From Turbatrix aceti (lineage: Eukaryota > Nematoda > Chromadorea > Rhabditida > Panagrolaimidae), in assembly GCA_963969345.1 (NCBI GenBank), contig OZ017769.1, positions 6,017,725 through 6,081,724 of the forward strand: a DNA stretch of 64,000 nt, given 5' to 3'. Both the position numbers and the translations under genes were made by a program. The notes beneath the pieces are model-generated. The model was not told the DNA's origin. It saw nothing but the letters and a program-made list of their open reading frames with translations, and searched no databases. Every line of letters starts with the position of its first letter. Within the stretch, counting starts at the first letter, position 1. Shown in pieces: positions 1 through 11,046 of the stretch.

Positions 1-1014
1 AAAAATCGACGCCACGAGCTTCGCTATAGAGGAAAAATGCTGAAAATTTTATGAGAGGGGTTTTGAAGGACAGGGAACACGAAGTCGTATTCAGATATTT
101 TTTATCTTTACGGTAATTGCTGATTACCGTATAAAATGTGTGGTTTTTTGGCCACCACAGACGGGGTTCTCCGAGGGGAGTACATTGTGATAGCACATCT
201 TGTAGCCCGTGTTTCGGCGCTTTGAATGACGTAACACACGTGAAAAAGGAGTGACCGGAAAGCGGTCATCCATGGGCTTTTATGGCGCGCACTCAAGAAA
301 ACGCGCGCGATCAGCTTCTTTTTCTCTTCAAACGAGCGTGCGCGCGCATAAAAGGAGTCATGTTCCAAAAAAGGCCCTGAAGCCAATTTTTGTTTTGTAC
401 ATCCACGGTCACTTTGGTAGGCTTTGGCATGTCCCAGATATAACTTTAAGCCACGCGCACCTTTTATCGGATTATTTTGCACAAAGTTACAACGTTTGAA
501 AGTTTCATGTTTTTTCATTGCCTGTGGCGATGCCCAATATTGTCAGATAAAAAGCCTGAAAAGCTAGAATCAATCTTTGGGACATGCTAAAGTCTACCAA
601 AGTGACCGCGAGCATAAAAAAACAAAAATGGGCTTCAGGGCCTTTTTTTGAACATGACTCTTTTTATGCATGCGCGCGCCCGTTTTTTGTCACTTGAAGC
701 GAAATTGCGCGCGTTTTCTTGAGTGCGCGCCATAAAAGCCCATGGGTGACCGCTTTCCGGTCACTCCTTTTTCACGTGTGTTACGTCATTCAAAGCGCCG
801 AAACACGGGCTACAAGATGTGCTTTCACAATGTACTCCCCTCGGAGAACCCCGTCAGTGGTGGCCAAAAAACCACACATTTTATACGGTAATCAGCAATT
901 ACCGTAAAGATAAAAAATATCTGAGTACGACTTCGTGTTCCCTGTCCCTCAAAACCCCTCTCATAAAATTTTCAGCATTTTTCCTCTATAGCGAAGCTCG
1001 TGGCGTCGATTTTT
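1..1014. repeat. Large foldback (inverted-repeat) element, left end cut by the window
   Basis: Positions 1-436 are the reverse complement of 579-1014 with only scattered mismatches; position 1 pairs with 1014, so the centre is near 507. The spacer 437-578 is about 140 bp. The arms include CG/GC-alternating tracts (about 290-350 and 665-735) and a short internal palindrome around a CGGTAAT/ATTACCG pair at 110-130. No transposase-like reading frame is present. The ORFs inside the arms are mirror images of each other and are not genes. This looks like a non-autonomous foldback transposon or very large MITE. The outer terminus and any target duplication lie outside the window on the left, so the true length is unknown. 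Confidence 0.85.
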
Positions 1015-1452
1015 GTCAAAAACTTCCAGAAGCCAAAACTACAGAATCCGATGTGTTTAAAAATCTGTGCATCGGTGATTTAGAGGTTTTTAGGGGTGGG
1101 AAACAATTCTGGCTTAAAACATTTGAAGTTGTAAAAAAGCCTTGTCGGGCTCTCCCCCTTATCCCGAAATCCTGTCGTGGACTGTCTCTTAATTGTTGCA
1201 ACAACGCGCTTCGACGGTCCTGTCGTATCATGTGAACCCTGCTTTTTTACCCATTCCTCGTGATTCTGTGTGTCATAAGCAGTGGGGTGCAGTGCTTTTT
1301 TCACCTTCCTTCTTTTCGCTCGTTTTGGACTCTTCTGACGAAAGGGGCGGGTTTGGTTGTCCAGCTTGCCGAATACGCGAATACGGACGCCTCTGTCATC
1401 CACAGACAGACGGACTTTATTTTCGCTCGTCGCTCGAGGGGAGAGCGCGGAC
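1015..1452. other. Non-coding spacer between two repeat elements
   Basis: I see no gene. The short ORFs here lack splice context and recognisable protein features. Confidence 0.5.
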
Positions 1453-1895
1453 GGGCATGGTCAAGGCATAAAATCCGGCCGGCCGGCCGCAAAAGCCGGC
1501 ACGGCCGGCCGGCCGCGGCCGGCTGCGGGCCGGCTTTTCGATTCAAGGCCGGCCGAAAAAGCCGGGAAAAGCCGGAAAAATATTAGAAAGTTGATTTTTT
1601 TCGAAAAAAGTATGATTTTCTGACGTTTTTGTGCTTCATTCGTCTTTTTTTTACTTTTTACCACAGGGGAATTTATTATTATGCATTTTTCCATAATATT
1701 AGGTTGTTTCCAAAAAAAATTTTTTTCTAAATTTGGTCAAATTTTGCGAAAATAACCCTAAAATAAAGCACGAAAATTTTTTTCAAAAAAAAGGCCGCGG
1801 CCGCGGCCGGCCCGGCTTCGGCCTGAAAATTTAGGCCGGCCGCAAGCCGGCCGGCGGCCTGATTTTTAGGCCGGTTTTATGCCTTGGGCATGGTC
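1453..1895. mobile_element. GC-rich-ended MITE with perfect 10-bp target-site duplication (Mutator-like size)
   Basis: The 10-bp word GGGCATGGTC occurs directly repeated at 1453-1462 and 1886-1895. The element between them (1463-1885, 423 bp) starts AAGGCATAAAATCCGG and ends with CCGGTTTTATGCCTT, an inverted repeat with one indel. The terminal regions (about 1475-1560 and 1790-1870) are almost pure CCGG/GGCC. The interior (1565-1790) is A+T-rich with long T and A runs. There is no coding capacity. A 9-11 bp duplication is typical of Mutator-like (MULE) transposition, so a MULE-derived MITE is the best guess. The superfamily call is inference from duplication length; the element borders are seen directly. 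Confidence 0.8.
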
Positions 1896-2720
1896 CGAAT
1901 GAGGCTTTTTCGACCGGGACACGCGCGTGTTTCCCGCGCCGAGTGCTGTTTACCTTCTTTGCACCACCACCTCCTTCCCGGCCCAGGGCTGCTGGCTAAA
2001 TTAAAATCGATCGATTAGGTTTTACGACCGAATTTGCACGTGTCGCCAAACGCCAAACTGCCGGGTTCACTGGAAGGGGGGGAGGGGGGTTAATCTGTCA
2101 TCTCTCGTATTTTCTCTTGCACGGGTCCTTCGATTTCTGATTGACGCGAGATGACGAGCTCGATATCGGTCCCCCTTCCGACGTCCGCGGTTTTTATCGA
2201 TAGCGCGACTCGTGGCAGCGCAACACCGTTCGTACACCGTGACTGACAGTCGATTGTAAATTGAATTCAGGAAGACCATCAACTGGCCCCTCGTCCTCTT
2301 CCCCGTCCGTTTCACCTCGCCGTCCATCCACCACCCTCCATCGTCCTCCGCGAGATGGAGCAACGCACGACGTAAGAAACAAGCCCCGCCATCCCCTGGT
2401 TCTTTCGAGTCGGCACAGTTACCGGTGATACATACGTCTTCAAATGAGCCAGTAACGTCACGTAACGCATTTTTACGGTACGGTACCCGACTACCAGTGT
2501 CTTTCGCATCCTCCACAAGTCAACATATTTCGTATTTACAGTCAAGCCAGCATCCTAAAAAATCCTTCTAGAGAATGCCTAGTCCGTAAACCGCTTTGAA
2601 ATCATTTGTCTCCAACTTCCGCCGACCATTTCTCGGCCTTTCTTTTCTACAGTCAACAAGAACTACTAGATTTTTAAATACTTCCAATTTTTTGCTCGTG
2701 ACAAGTCCCGTAGGTCAAAA
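1896..2720. other. Upstream region of the atossa homologue
   Basis: No protein-like ORF is evident. The stretch runs into the first coding exon at 2721 and presumably holds promoter and 5' UTR. The ORFs at 2067-2545 on the minus strand are low-complexity and unsupported. Confidence 0.5.
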
Positions 2721-4757
2721 ATGAATCTACCCGGTGAACTGATCGCGCAAGTCGTCGAACACCGCTCAGACGTCCTGAGCACGGCCACGAGCCAGACCCA
2801 GACCGAGGCGCAAGTCGGACTCGTCGAAGCGTCACCTTCGGCGGACAAGTTCCTCTCCGATTTTACTGTTGCGCAGGCAAAGCACGTCCTCGCAGCCGGC
2901 CTACCAGTCGCTGTTCACCTGTTTATCACCCACGAGTCCTGCAAGGAGGACGAACCCATCGCGTGTCCTGACGCGCTCCCCTTCGAAGTCTGGACCTTCC
3001 AGAGACAACAGGTCAACGATGTACGTTTTTTTGATCGCTGGAGGTTTTGATCAACATGGAGGATTTTCAGACGGACGGGCCAGCGCTCCTTCCGCTGTTT
3101 CTGAAGCAGGCGGTCAAGTCCATGCTTCATTTTTCGCCGCTCATGTCCTGGATCACCAAGAATTCGGAATCTGTCCCCTCGGATGTTCTTTGCACGTATC
3201 GGTAAGGGCACCTGGGATTTTGAATTTCATGCAAATATTGTATGACGTTTTTTAGGATAACAACGGACCAAGCCCTGCACGTGAAAGACCTCTCCTCTGC
3301 CGTCGAGACTCGCAGCCTGCCCATCTGCAAGTACGCCCCGTCTCCCGACACGCTCCTGCAGGCCGGGGATTTCCTCGCGGTCAAAGTCTCCTGGATTCGT
3401 TCAATCGAACTTCCTTTCTTTGACCTCCGCTGCTTCGGAGAGCGCCGCCGCATCTCAGGTGACGACGACGAAGGCAGTGGCGACGATATTTCCTCGCCCT
3501 CGCTGCCGCCCACTCCGCCCGCCACAGACGATGGCAAATGCATCGTGGAGCGCTCGACTGAAGCCGCAATCCTGACGGACTTTGTCCTGATGCCCGTTGA
3601 GCAGACCCGATCAAAGCCGATGCCCGCAAGACGCCGCGAACGCCACGGCACTGTACCCGGAGAAACGAACGTTCCTGGATCCCCCGAACTCGGCTCAGGT
3701 CGATTCCGCCGACCTTCGAGTCTCCCGGTTCGTCAGTGCAAGTCGTTCAGTTCTTCGGCGACGACGACGCATTTCCATCCGCGGACCAGGCTCCCGCTGA
3801 ACTCGTCCCCGGCGCCGCTGAAGAGGACCCCGCAGAGCCTAGCAGCACGTCTTCTCCGGGACAAACTCGGCACTACCGATGGCGGCGACTCGTCCGGCTC
3901 GGATTCCGAGCAGCCAAAGGTGGTACTCGCTGGTCCGACGACGAACAACGCGCTTCTGTGCAACTTTGAGGAATCCGCGCTCAACGGAAGATTCGAGCCG
4001 GTCGGCAGCCTTGACGGATTTATCCTCCAGCTTGTCATGTCGGGACCGGCCTTTACGATCCCGCATACGATGATTCCGCTCAAGACGTACTTTTTCGATG
4101 TTTCTGATGACAAAGCGCCTTCGCTCTACCTGGGCCAGGCTTCGCTCCGGGACTCGCCCTTCAAGCGCAAGGCTGTTCAGATTCCCAAGAAGTGCATTGT
4201 TCAGGCGGTAGGTATTGTCCACTCATTTTTTGTTTGCGAACGAACACGAACGTTTACCCATTCTTTCTATCGTTTGCCGATGTTATTACGTCAAATATTA
4301 ATTTCAGACCCTCTTCAACCCCCAAGGCTCGGTGATGCGCATCTTTATCGTCCGCATCGACGTCCCCGACATCCCGCCGCTCTCGCGCACCTTCATCCGT
4401 CAACGCATCTTTGCCGCTCCCACCACGTCCCCTGCAGGCGGCGCCTCGACGGTGACGACGTCAACGTCCTCGTCGTCATCGCTGCAACCATCCTCGGAAG
4501 ACGGCATTTCCGCTCCCCTGCTGCGCTATCTCATCAATCTTCGCCTTGGCACCGATCGCGCGGGTCGACTCTTTCTGCATACGGATATCCGCCTTCTATT
4601 TTCCAACAAAACCGACCTGGACGTCATGAATCTCGTCGCCGAGCGCCGGTCGCTTGGCCTAGCGAGTACAACCGCCACCGAGAATAGCCGGACGACGTAC
4701 CAGCTTCTGACAGCCACCGAGATGCCCCAGCACCCCAAATACTCGCCCACCAAGTAG
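2721..4757 (+). CDS. atos: Atossa homologue (FAM214/ATOS family)
   Basis: Exons 2721-3020, 3071-3201, 3256-4207 and 4308-4757 join in phase to 610 residues. The C-terminal half carries the family hallmarks. NALLCNFEESALNGRFEP (about residues 374-391, the DUF4210 region) is followed by a phase-0 junction giving VQATLFNPQGSVMRIF. The C-terminal domain then has SRTFIRQRIF, LRYLINLRL, GRLFLHTDIRLLFS and the closing HPKYSP. The N-terminal third (PFEVWTFQ, then LHFSPLMSWI) also fits the family; the middle is an acidic, Ser/Pro-rich linker. Fly Atossa is a nuclear transcriptional regulator that raises metabolic enzyme expression in invading macrophages; vertebrate paralogues are ATOSA/ATOSB. The ATG at 2721 is the first in frame, but an upstream exon cannot be excluded. 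The gene converges on CCDC115. Confidence 0.9.
4229..4258. repeat. Fragment of a dispersed GAACG/CGTTC intronic repeat
   Basis: The last intron of the atossa homologue contains GCGAACGAACACGAACG. This matches the core of the repeat seen again in the BPNT2, Axin and ZO-1 introns. Confidence 0.5.
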
Positions 4758-5008
4758 CTGGATGGCACTTTTGACGATTTTGTACATCAACTCTTCTCTG
4801 TTGTTTTTTTACTAGCTCTTGGCGCTGCGCGACCGACCTATTTACGATGTTTTTTTTTGTTTGTTTGCCAGCGCCAATTCCAAATCAGGACCCGATCGCT
4901 GTACTTGTAACCTCACTCGAAACGGGTCCGTCTCCACGATGAGCGCCGTGGCCTCTCGCACGCTCTGTGAAACGCGTAGTTGTTCTTTTCGTTGCTTATT
5001 ATTACACA

Positions 5009-5056
5009 TTTATTACAAATAACACATTTTCAATTGATTCGTCACATGTTAATAAA
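5009..5056. terminator. Overlapping poly(A) signals of two convergent genes
   Basis: AATAAA on the + strand at 5051-5056 would serve the atossa homologue (stop 4757). AATAAA on the minus strand, at 5014-5009, would serve CCDC115 (stop 5156). Each signal lies beyond the other, so the two mature 3' UTRs should overlap by roughly 40-80 nt. Confidence 0.6.
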
Positions 5057-5155
5057 TCGACGATGGTTTACGACCCAGGAAATGATTGAGGGGCCTCGTC
5101 CGGCCCCTAAGAAGTGAAAAAAGAGGGAAGGCGGCTCCAGACGATTGATTTTGAC

Positions 5156-5937
5156 TCATGCAAGCCACTCAAAAGTCGCAGAACCAGCGCTGGCATCCGC
5201 GAGCTTCATCGACTCTTTACATAAATCGCCAAGCGAGGCCGTGGCCTCGTCGTTGACCTGTTGGAAGACCTCCTCGAGGGCAAAGACCCGCGACTGCAGC
5301 GTCGCCAGCTGGCACGCGAGTTCCAGAGCCCTTCGTCCGTTGACTCGAGCTTGTTTGGCTGCCGGTGGTTCGAGCACGCCGAATGGACGGTAACCAGGCG
5401 GAAGTGGGGTCTTTTTCGGTTCCGCAGGTTCATCGTCGTCTTCTTCTTCTTCCGCGGAATCGACGGAGTCAACCTCGTCGTCGTCCTTTGAATCCGAATC
5501 CTTGGAAGGCTTCCGCCTGCGTTGTCTCAATTGTGTATCACCTTTTTTCTCGGGAGACGCGCTTTCTTCGACGCGCGCGGCAGAAGCGGCAGCAACGAGA
5601 CGAAATTCCGCACCTGTGCCGTCATCGCTGTCGAATGAGCCGTTGTCGTCGACGCCGTGGATGTCGACTAAAAAACTGGCGGGAATCTCGCGGTTGTCGA
5701 TGAGAAGCGCGTTGGACCCTGAATAGCCCCGCTGCAATCTGAAAATATTGAAACGGTGAAACACGCCCTCAGCTGAGGCAGGGAAACAAACTTGGCAATG
5801 CTGACATTCTGCCTGGAATCTTCCAGCACCCGTTCCATCTCCAGCATCAGAGAAAAGTACTCGTCTGTAGCCGTCAACTGCTCGACGACGACACTTTTGA
5901 GCCTCTTTGTCAGGCCTGTAGCGTTTGTCTCCGTCAT
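5156..5937 (-). CDS. CCDC115: V-ATPase assembly factor, CCDC115/Vma22 family
   Basis: Two exons, 5937-5792 and 5738-5156 (minus), joined by a 53-bp intron, give 242 residues. The N-terminal helix (LTATDEYFSLMLEMERVLE) and the first junction (SIAKLQRGYSG) match the N-terminal coiled coil of the family. A long acidic/basic linker includes LRQRRRKPS. The C-terminal helix GYRPFGVLEPPAAKQA then ALELACQLATLQSRV corresponds to the human segment around WFGILVPHSLRQA and LAADIASLQNRI. CCDC115 works with TMEM199 in the ER to assemble the Vo sector of the proton pump. I chose the ATG at 5937; an in-frame GTG farther upstream is not needed. It lies only 159 bp downstream of the BPNT2 stop on the same strand. 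A TATATAT stretch about 25 nt before the ATG may be its own core promoter. Confidence 0.85.
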
Positions 5938-6096
5938 GAAACTGGTCCTGAAGCGATATATATGGCCCTGAATTGTAACCACCGTAACCAGGCCGTAGCC
6001 CCAGGTATTTCACTGCTGGCAACAGTTGGCCGTCCGTCAATCAAATGTGCTCATATTTCATTGTAAATCATCCCGTAACGCGATCACAAATGCAGA

Positions 6097-7708
6097 CTAG
6101 ACGTGAACAAAAGGCTTGACTTTCTCGAATGTCGAGTATACGTCGCGCAGACTCATGAGGAGACCCTTCTTGTTGACAACCGGCAGGTCACCTCGGTAGT
6201 CGATTTCGCGGCCCGTGAGATCCACGAGAGCGCCACCGGCAGCCCGTATGATGGCGTCGCCGGCACAGAGGTCCCATTTCTTGATCGCTGTCGAGTGGAT
6301 GTAGAATTCTGAAATGATATTTTTTTGTTGGCGAACAAACACAAACTGTTTTTTAATTGTTGTTCAAAAAATCGAACGAACACGAATATTTTGTGTTCGC
6401 GGACAGTCGAGCTTTTTTTACAAATTGTGGGAAATTTTTTTTCCCCGAGTATAAAAACCAAAAATGGAGTAGTTTACGTTTTCTCGTCTTAGATAAAAGC
6501 TTTCCTATACTTTCGCGGCAAAAGTTGGTAAATGCTATTCGTAATTTTTTTGTCGAATAACATAATGTTTTACACCGTTACCATACTTTTACCTCAATTT
6601 ATGTTCGAAAAATTTAACTTTGTTCGCAAACAAATGCGTACAAATAAATTTTAGAAAATTTGTTTGCGAAGAATACAAACACGAAAAATCAAAAATTTGA
6701 TCGCAAACGAACGCGAACGTTCGCCCAACCCTGCCCCCGACGTCGCCTTGACTTACCGGCAGTAGAATTGATGAGTCGCAACGTCTTGTAGCCAGATCCG
6801 CCGGCAGGCTCGACCTCGTAACTCGAAGACAGCGCCTGTCGCACCAGATCCTGAACAGCGCCTGCGTGGCTCCTGGAGACCACAACCTTCTTCGGAGCCG
6901 GCCGACCAGCGTTGAAATCGATCTTGGCATCCGTGGTGGTCGAAAACACACCCCAGTCCTTGAGTCCGATGATTGTCTCGTTGAAGAAAGGCCGGTAGAT
7001 GGCGCCGAACACGGGAGCGCCATCGACGGTGACGCAGGCCATGACGGTGACGTACTCGGTGAGGCCTTCTGTGTACTCCTGGGTGGCGTCCAAGGGGTCG
7101 ATCCAGACGTTGATCCGCGATAACTCGACTTTTGACGTCGGCAGACGACCGAGGACGGATTTGTACCGAGCCCAGAGGTCGTAGTTGTCTTCATGGTAAC
7201 GCTCGGCTTCGGCAGCCGCGGATGCGGATGCTTTTTCTTCGCTGATGACTTCGAGGCCCGCGAGTCGGCCTAGAAGGCCGGTCATGAGCTGGTTGGATAT
7301 CAGATCCGCTTTTGTCAGGAGTTCGTCCTTGCCGACATCGGTCTTTCCTTTTTTCTGGATGGAAAGGGAATTTTCCTCGTAAATGCGCTTCACCGCGTGG
7401 CCGCCCATTTCGACTGCCAAAACCGCGTAACTGAAAGAAAAACCTCAGGCTGATCCCAAAATTGAGTGAATGCACGGAACAAACCTGTAGAGATCCTTGA
7501 GATCGACATTGATATGCGTCAACGGCACTGGGGTTCTGCAGAGCACGACGATGAGGTAGACAAAGAAAACCCCGACCAGGAAAACGGCAATGTTCCTCGC
7601 ATTCGGTCGGATCTGCATGGCGCTCGTCTCACTTCTGCAGCGTCTGAAACGCCGCGCGGATGTATCTTCATCCCCAGAAGCCGTCAATGGCAACGATTCG
7701 GTCTTCAT
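6097..7708 (-). CDS. BPNT2: Golgi-resident 3'-phosphoadenosine 5'-phosphate phosphatase (IMPAD1/gPAPP type)
   Basis: Exons 7708-7485, 7430-6757 and 6308-6097 (minus) give 369 residues, or 339 if translation starts at the second Met (residue 31). After a short cytosolic tail, IAVFLVGVFFVYLIVVLC is a type II signal anchor that would place the enzyme in the Golgi lumen. The inositol-monophosphatase fold is clear: acidic helix motif, WIDPLDATQEYTEG (metal-binding D-x-D-A-T, about residue 180), VVSRSHAG, PAGGSGYK, and after the last junction IKKWDLCAGDAIIRAAGG. The family hydrolyses PAP, the by-product of sulfotransferases, to AMP. The second intron (6309-6756, 448 bp) is unusually long for the gene and is filled by an AT-rich repeat with GAACG-rich ends. 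CCDC115 follows closely on the same strand. Confidence 0.93.
6325..6728. repeat. Intronic foldback-like repeat with GTTGG(G)CGAAC ends
   Basis: It fills most of BPNT2 intron 2. The left end reads GTTGGCGAACAAACACAAAC. The right end is GCGAACGTTCGCCCAAC, whose reverse complement begins GTTGGGCGAACGTTCGC. Several further GAACGAACACGAA words lie inside, and the core is A+T-rich. It is probably a degraded MITE of the family also seen at 30430-30575 and 62938-63030. Confidence 0.6.
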
Positions 7709-9314
7709 ATCTACGCAAATCGGTTCTCGGGCGTCGACACGTCACAGGCCGACGAAAAAGCGAAAACCAACCAACCTCGTTGACTATGGATTATCCTATC
7801 GAAAATCGATTTCTGTCTCCCAGTTGTTCCATACGACCAATACCCGGTGCTCAATCCGCCACGTGCATCCGCTCGGTCCTGATGAACGCCCAAAAGAGTA
7901 ATAAAGTGACAAAAGTAATCAGAAACAAGATTTCACGGCACTTTCTCGTCCGAAAACCAAAAAGCACTTTTCCAGGGGCTGCGTGCGCAACGTGAGACTC
8001 TCAAACGGAAGATTGATGACTAATTTTTGGTTTTTTTTGCCTGCAGGAATGAATGAACATCCGGCGACGTTGATATTCTGTTTACGTCACCTTGTTATTT
8101 GTTTTCGCAACACGTGATTCGAGGGAGGAGGATTCCTGAACTTTCTATGGCGTATTTCATTCACCCATTCAGTCAACGCACGTTACGACGTCTGGTTGTT
8201 ACCACAGTAACCATTCATTAATTTTATATGTAACGTATATAAATTCCATGTCTCGCCATATTTTTTTCTTTTTGAAGTTCACTTGTTCGTTTTTTATGTA
8301 ATCTCTTTCGTGTTTCTTACGTGTCGGGTGTGTGCATGCACTTATAGCTGCGACACCCACCATAAACCCATCACGCCTCGATCGACGCCAGCCAGCACGT
8401 GCACGTGAAGTCCGGATGGATGTTTTATGGCAGTTGCACATTCCAGAACTACATAAAAGTGTTCGCGATGATCCCTTAAACGTGGTGGGTGATAGTTTTC
8501 TCTCTATTGTGTTCGCGAGAACTCTGGTCATTGATTTGATTTTGGTTTTATAAAAGATCAACTTTTTCGGTTATAAAGGCAATCAATTATCTTTTTTTTT
8601 CCGAACGAATCGTTATATTTATTTTTACCACCGCCGTGGAACCAACCAGTCCGTCCAGGTTTTTTCCGCCGTGGGGGAGGGCAGCTAATGAGCGGGTACT
8701 AGAAGGAAGTGACGTTTTCCGTTTCCGTACTCACTCGCGTTTGTTTTATTTTATTTTATCTGGACTCCCTGCTCTGACGTCTTTATCCCTCCTCCTCTAT
8801 TTTTTTAAAACCTTTGTTACCGGGTGCTTTTTGCTCGCTGTTCCCGTCCGTACTGCTCTGTTTTAAAAATGTGCGCTGCAGCCTGTTTCAATGTTCTTTG
8901 TCCGCGGCGCGTTTTTACGTTAACGTTGTCTGTCATGTGCGTGTGCTGCGGGGCCCGGAAAGAATTGCGCTGGTGTCTTCCTATCTGGCTGTGATTCGAT
9001 TGTTCGCTCGTTGCTCCTCGTCGATTTGTGTTACACCCGCGGGCTCGGGGTCGACGGCGGGTGCGTGTTACGCGTGGTTTATCGACAATCAACCTGCTAA
9101 CTTTACGTTTTGCTTCTTTTCCAGGTAGATTTTGCGACCTGCCTTCTTCCAATTCAGACACTTTTTTGCAATTTGTCTGCTACTGATCATCCGTCAGATT
9201 TGAATACTCATCACCGGGGAAAATCCACCGGGTGGGCCTGCGCTTTTTTTCGGGTTTTCTTACGCATAAAAAATAAGGATCGCGCACGTCCACCTTCCTT
9301 TTTGTGAATTAAAA
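7709..9314. other. Divergent intergenic region between BPNT2 and PRELID3
   Basis: No coding exon is recognised in about 1.6 kb. It separates divergently transcribed genes and so probably contains both promoters. A possible 5'-UTR intron acceptor (TTTTCCAG, near 9125) precedes the PRELID3 start. Confidence 0.5.
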
Positions 9315-10269
9315 ATGAGAATTTGGACTTCTGATCACGTCTTTGAGTGAGTTTTTTTGGGATTTTGTTGTTTGGGATTTCATTTGAGATTTTTGTGGAT
9401 TTTAGCCATCCTTGGGACACTGTGGTGAACGCAGCCTACCGCAAGTACCCAAATCCCATGAACGGCGCCGTCACCGGCATGGACGTCGTCAAGCAAGAGT
9501 GCAACAACGGTGTTTTGCGCACCGAGCGTCTGCTACAGAGTCACTTTCATATCCCTGGATGGGTCACAAAAGTAAGTTTCTTCGTTATTTAATTTTATTT
9601 TTGCGTCACTTTTAAATCAGACAATTTAAAAAAAAATGTCGCTGTCAAAATTGACAACTGCCAACACGTTTTTTTTGTACTTTGTTCAGTTCACAGTGTT
9701 TTTTGTGCTGGAAGAAGCGGGGTTCTTATGGGCTCAATTTCACGTGTGTTTGTGCATCATGCATCACTTTCGATAATTATGACTCATTCTGACGTTATAA
9801 CATTTCTTTTTTTTTCAGTTGACTGGTTTTTCGGGAACTCAGTACTCACACGAGGTATCCGAAATCGATCCTGGAAATCGTCGAATGGTACTGACGACGA
9901 GGAATCTCAACGCAGCATCTTTTCTTCGCGTCGACGAACACCTCATCTACACTCCGGATCCGTCGGATTCGAGACGGACTGTTCTGACGCAGGAAGCAAC
10001 GGTCAACGTGAATCTTCCGGCATTCACGGATTACTGCGAAAAGGCGTTCCTCAACACGTATCAGTCGAATGCGGTGAAGGTGAGTTAATTAATTAATTTT
10101 TGTTTGCACGTGTAATAATTTTTTGTTTTTGCATTTTCAGGGCCGAAAAGGCGTGGAATGGGTCATCGACAACATCAAACGCGAGTACATGGAGATCTCG
10201 GCCAAGGTGTCGGCTGAAATGCAGGAACTCATGCACATCAGCTCGCCGTTCAAAGCATCTCGACGCTAG
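9315..10269 (+). CDS. PRELID3B: PRELI-domain lipid transfer protein (PRELID3/slowmo)
   Basis: Exons 9315-9346, 9406-9571, 9819-10079 and 10141-10269 give 195 residues, the usual family length. The protein opens MRIWTSDHVFDHPWDTVV and continues AAYRKYPNPMN. It has FSGTQYSHEVSEIDP, VDEHLIYTPDPSDSRRTVLTQEA and the C-terminal helix GRKGVEWVI. This fills the whole PRELI/MSF1 domain end to end. Family members act in the mitochondrial intermembrane space with TRIAP1/Mdm35-type partners and shuttle acidic phospholipids (phosphatidylserine for the PRELID3 branch). The first exon is only 32 bp and ends inside codon 11; the D-H-P-W motif is completed across the junction, which confirms the splice. Confidence 0.95.
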
Positions 10270-10764
10270 AGCAGGGCTTGTCTGTCTGTCTGCTCGTCTT
10301 TCGACAACATTAGGTAGAAGAGAGAACTGATATCTTTTTTTGTTAAACTTTTTTTTTTGAACTCGTGCACCTCCTTCCCCAACGATTTTTTTCGACCGGC
10401 CGACCGTGCCTTTTTTACAGGTTCTTTTGTTGCCACAGATATTTTTTTGTAGAAAATCCTATAATAAGTTTTATCCTGATCTTTATCCCCTCCCTGAGCC
10501 CCTGGACTCGCTCCGATTTCCCTTCCCCTCACTGACTATGTACTGTCTAGTTCTCGGTTGGTTCTTCGTCGCGGGTTCGTTCCCCCCTACCTTTCCTGCG
10601 CGCGACGCTCCTTCGCCCCTCTGAAGTCGCTGCATGACGGCGTGAATTGCAATACGGGTGCGTGGCGATTCGTCGCCCGCAAATGTTGCACAGCCACCGC
10701 ATGCCTCGACTTCCGGAAAGCCGCGTCTGCGCGCGCGGATCCCATTTGTTGTGTTTGTTGGCGT

Positions 10765-10770
10765 AATAAA
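10765..10770 (+). terminator. Poly(A) signal of PRELID3
   Basis: AATAAA about 500 bp after the stop codon, with a GTTTGTTTGTTTGTT downstream element. The sequence from 10771 to the LRR gene stop at 11047 is short intergenic DNA with G-rich tracts. Confidence 0.5.
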
Positions 10771-11046
10771 GTTATCTTTATGTTATCTCTGAAGTTTGTT
10801 TGTTTGTTTACATGGTGCAATACCCAATTTGATGAGCGACTGGCTAACAGGTAGGGCGGATCAACAACAGTTAGGGGGAGGGGCCACCACACGCCCCGGG
10901 GGGGAGGGGAGGGGTTAGAGGCACTTTGGGAGCTGGAAAAAACCGGGACTAGAAATCTACGGGCAGGTCAGACACGTATCACGCCGCGGAACAGGCAGAA
11001 AAGAAAAGAACAGAAAAATCGATTTTTAGGGGACAGGAATATTTTT

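Noticed and set aside
108..907. Mirror-image ORFs within the first repeat
   Set aside because: They arise from the two inverted arms, encode low-quality sequence and have no start or splice context.
2067..2545. Three minus-strand ORFs upstream of the atossa homologue
   Set aside because: Overlapping frames, low complexity, and no splice or family support.
5938..5982. 15-residue N-terminal extension of CCDC115
   Set aside because: It begins with GTG, not ATG; the ATG at 5937 fits the length of relatives.
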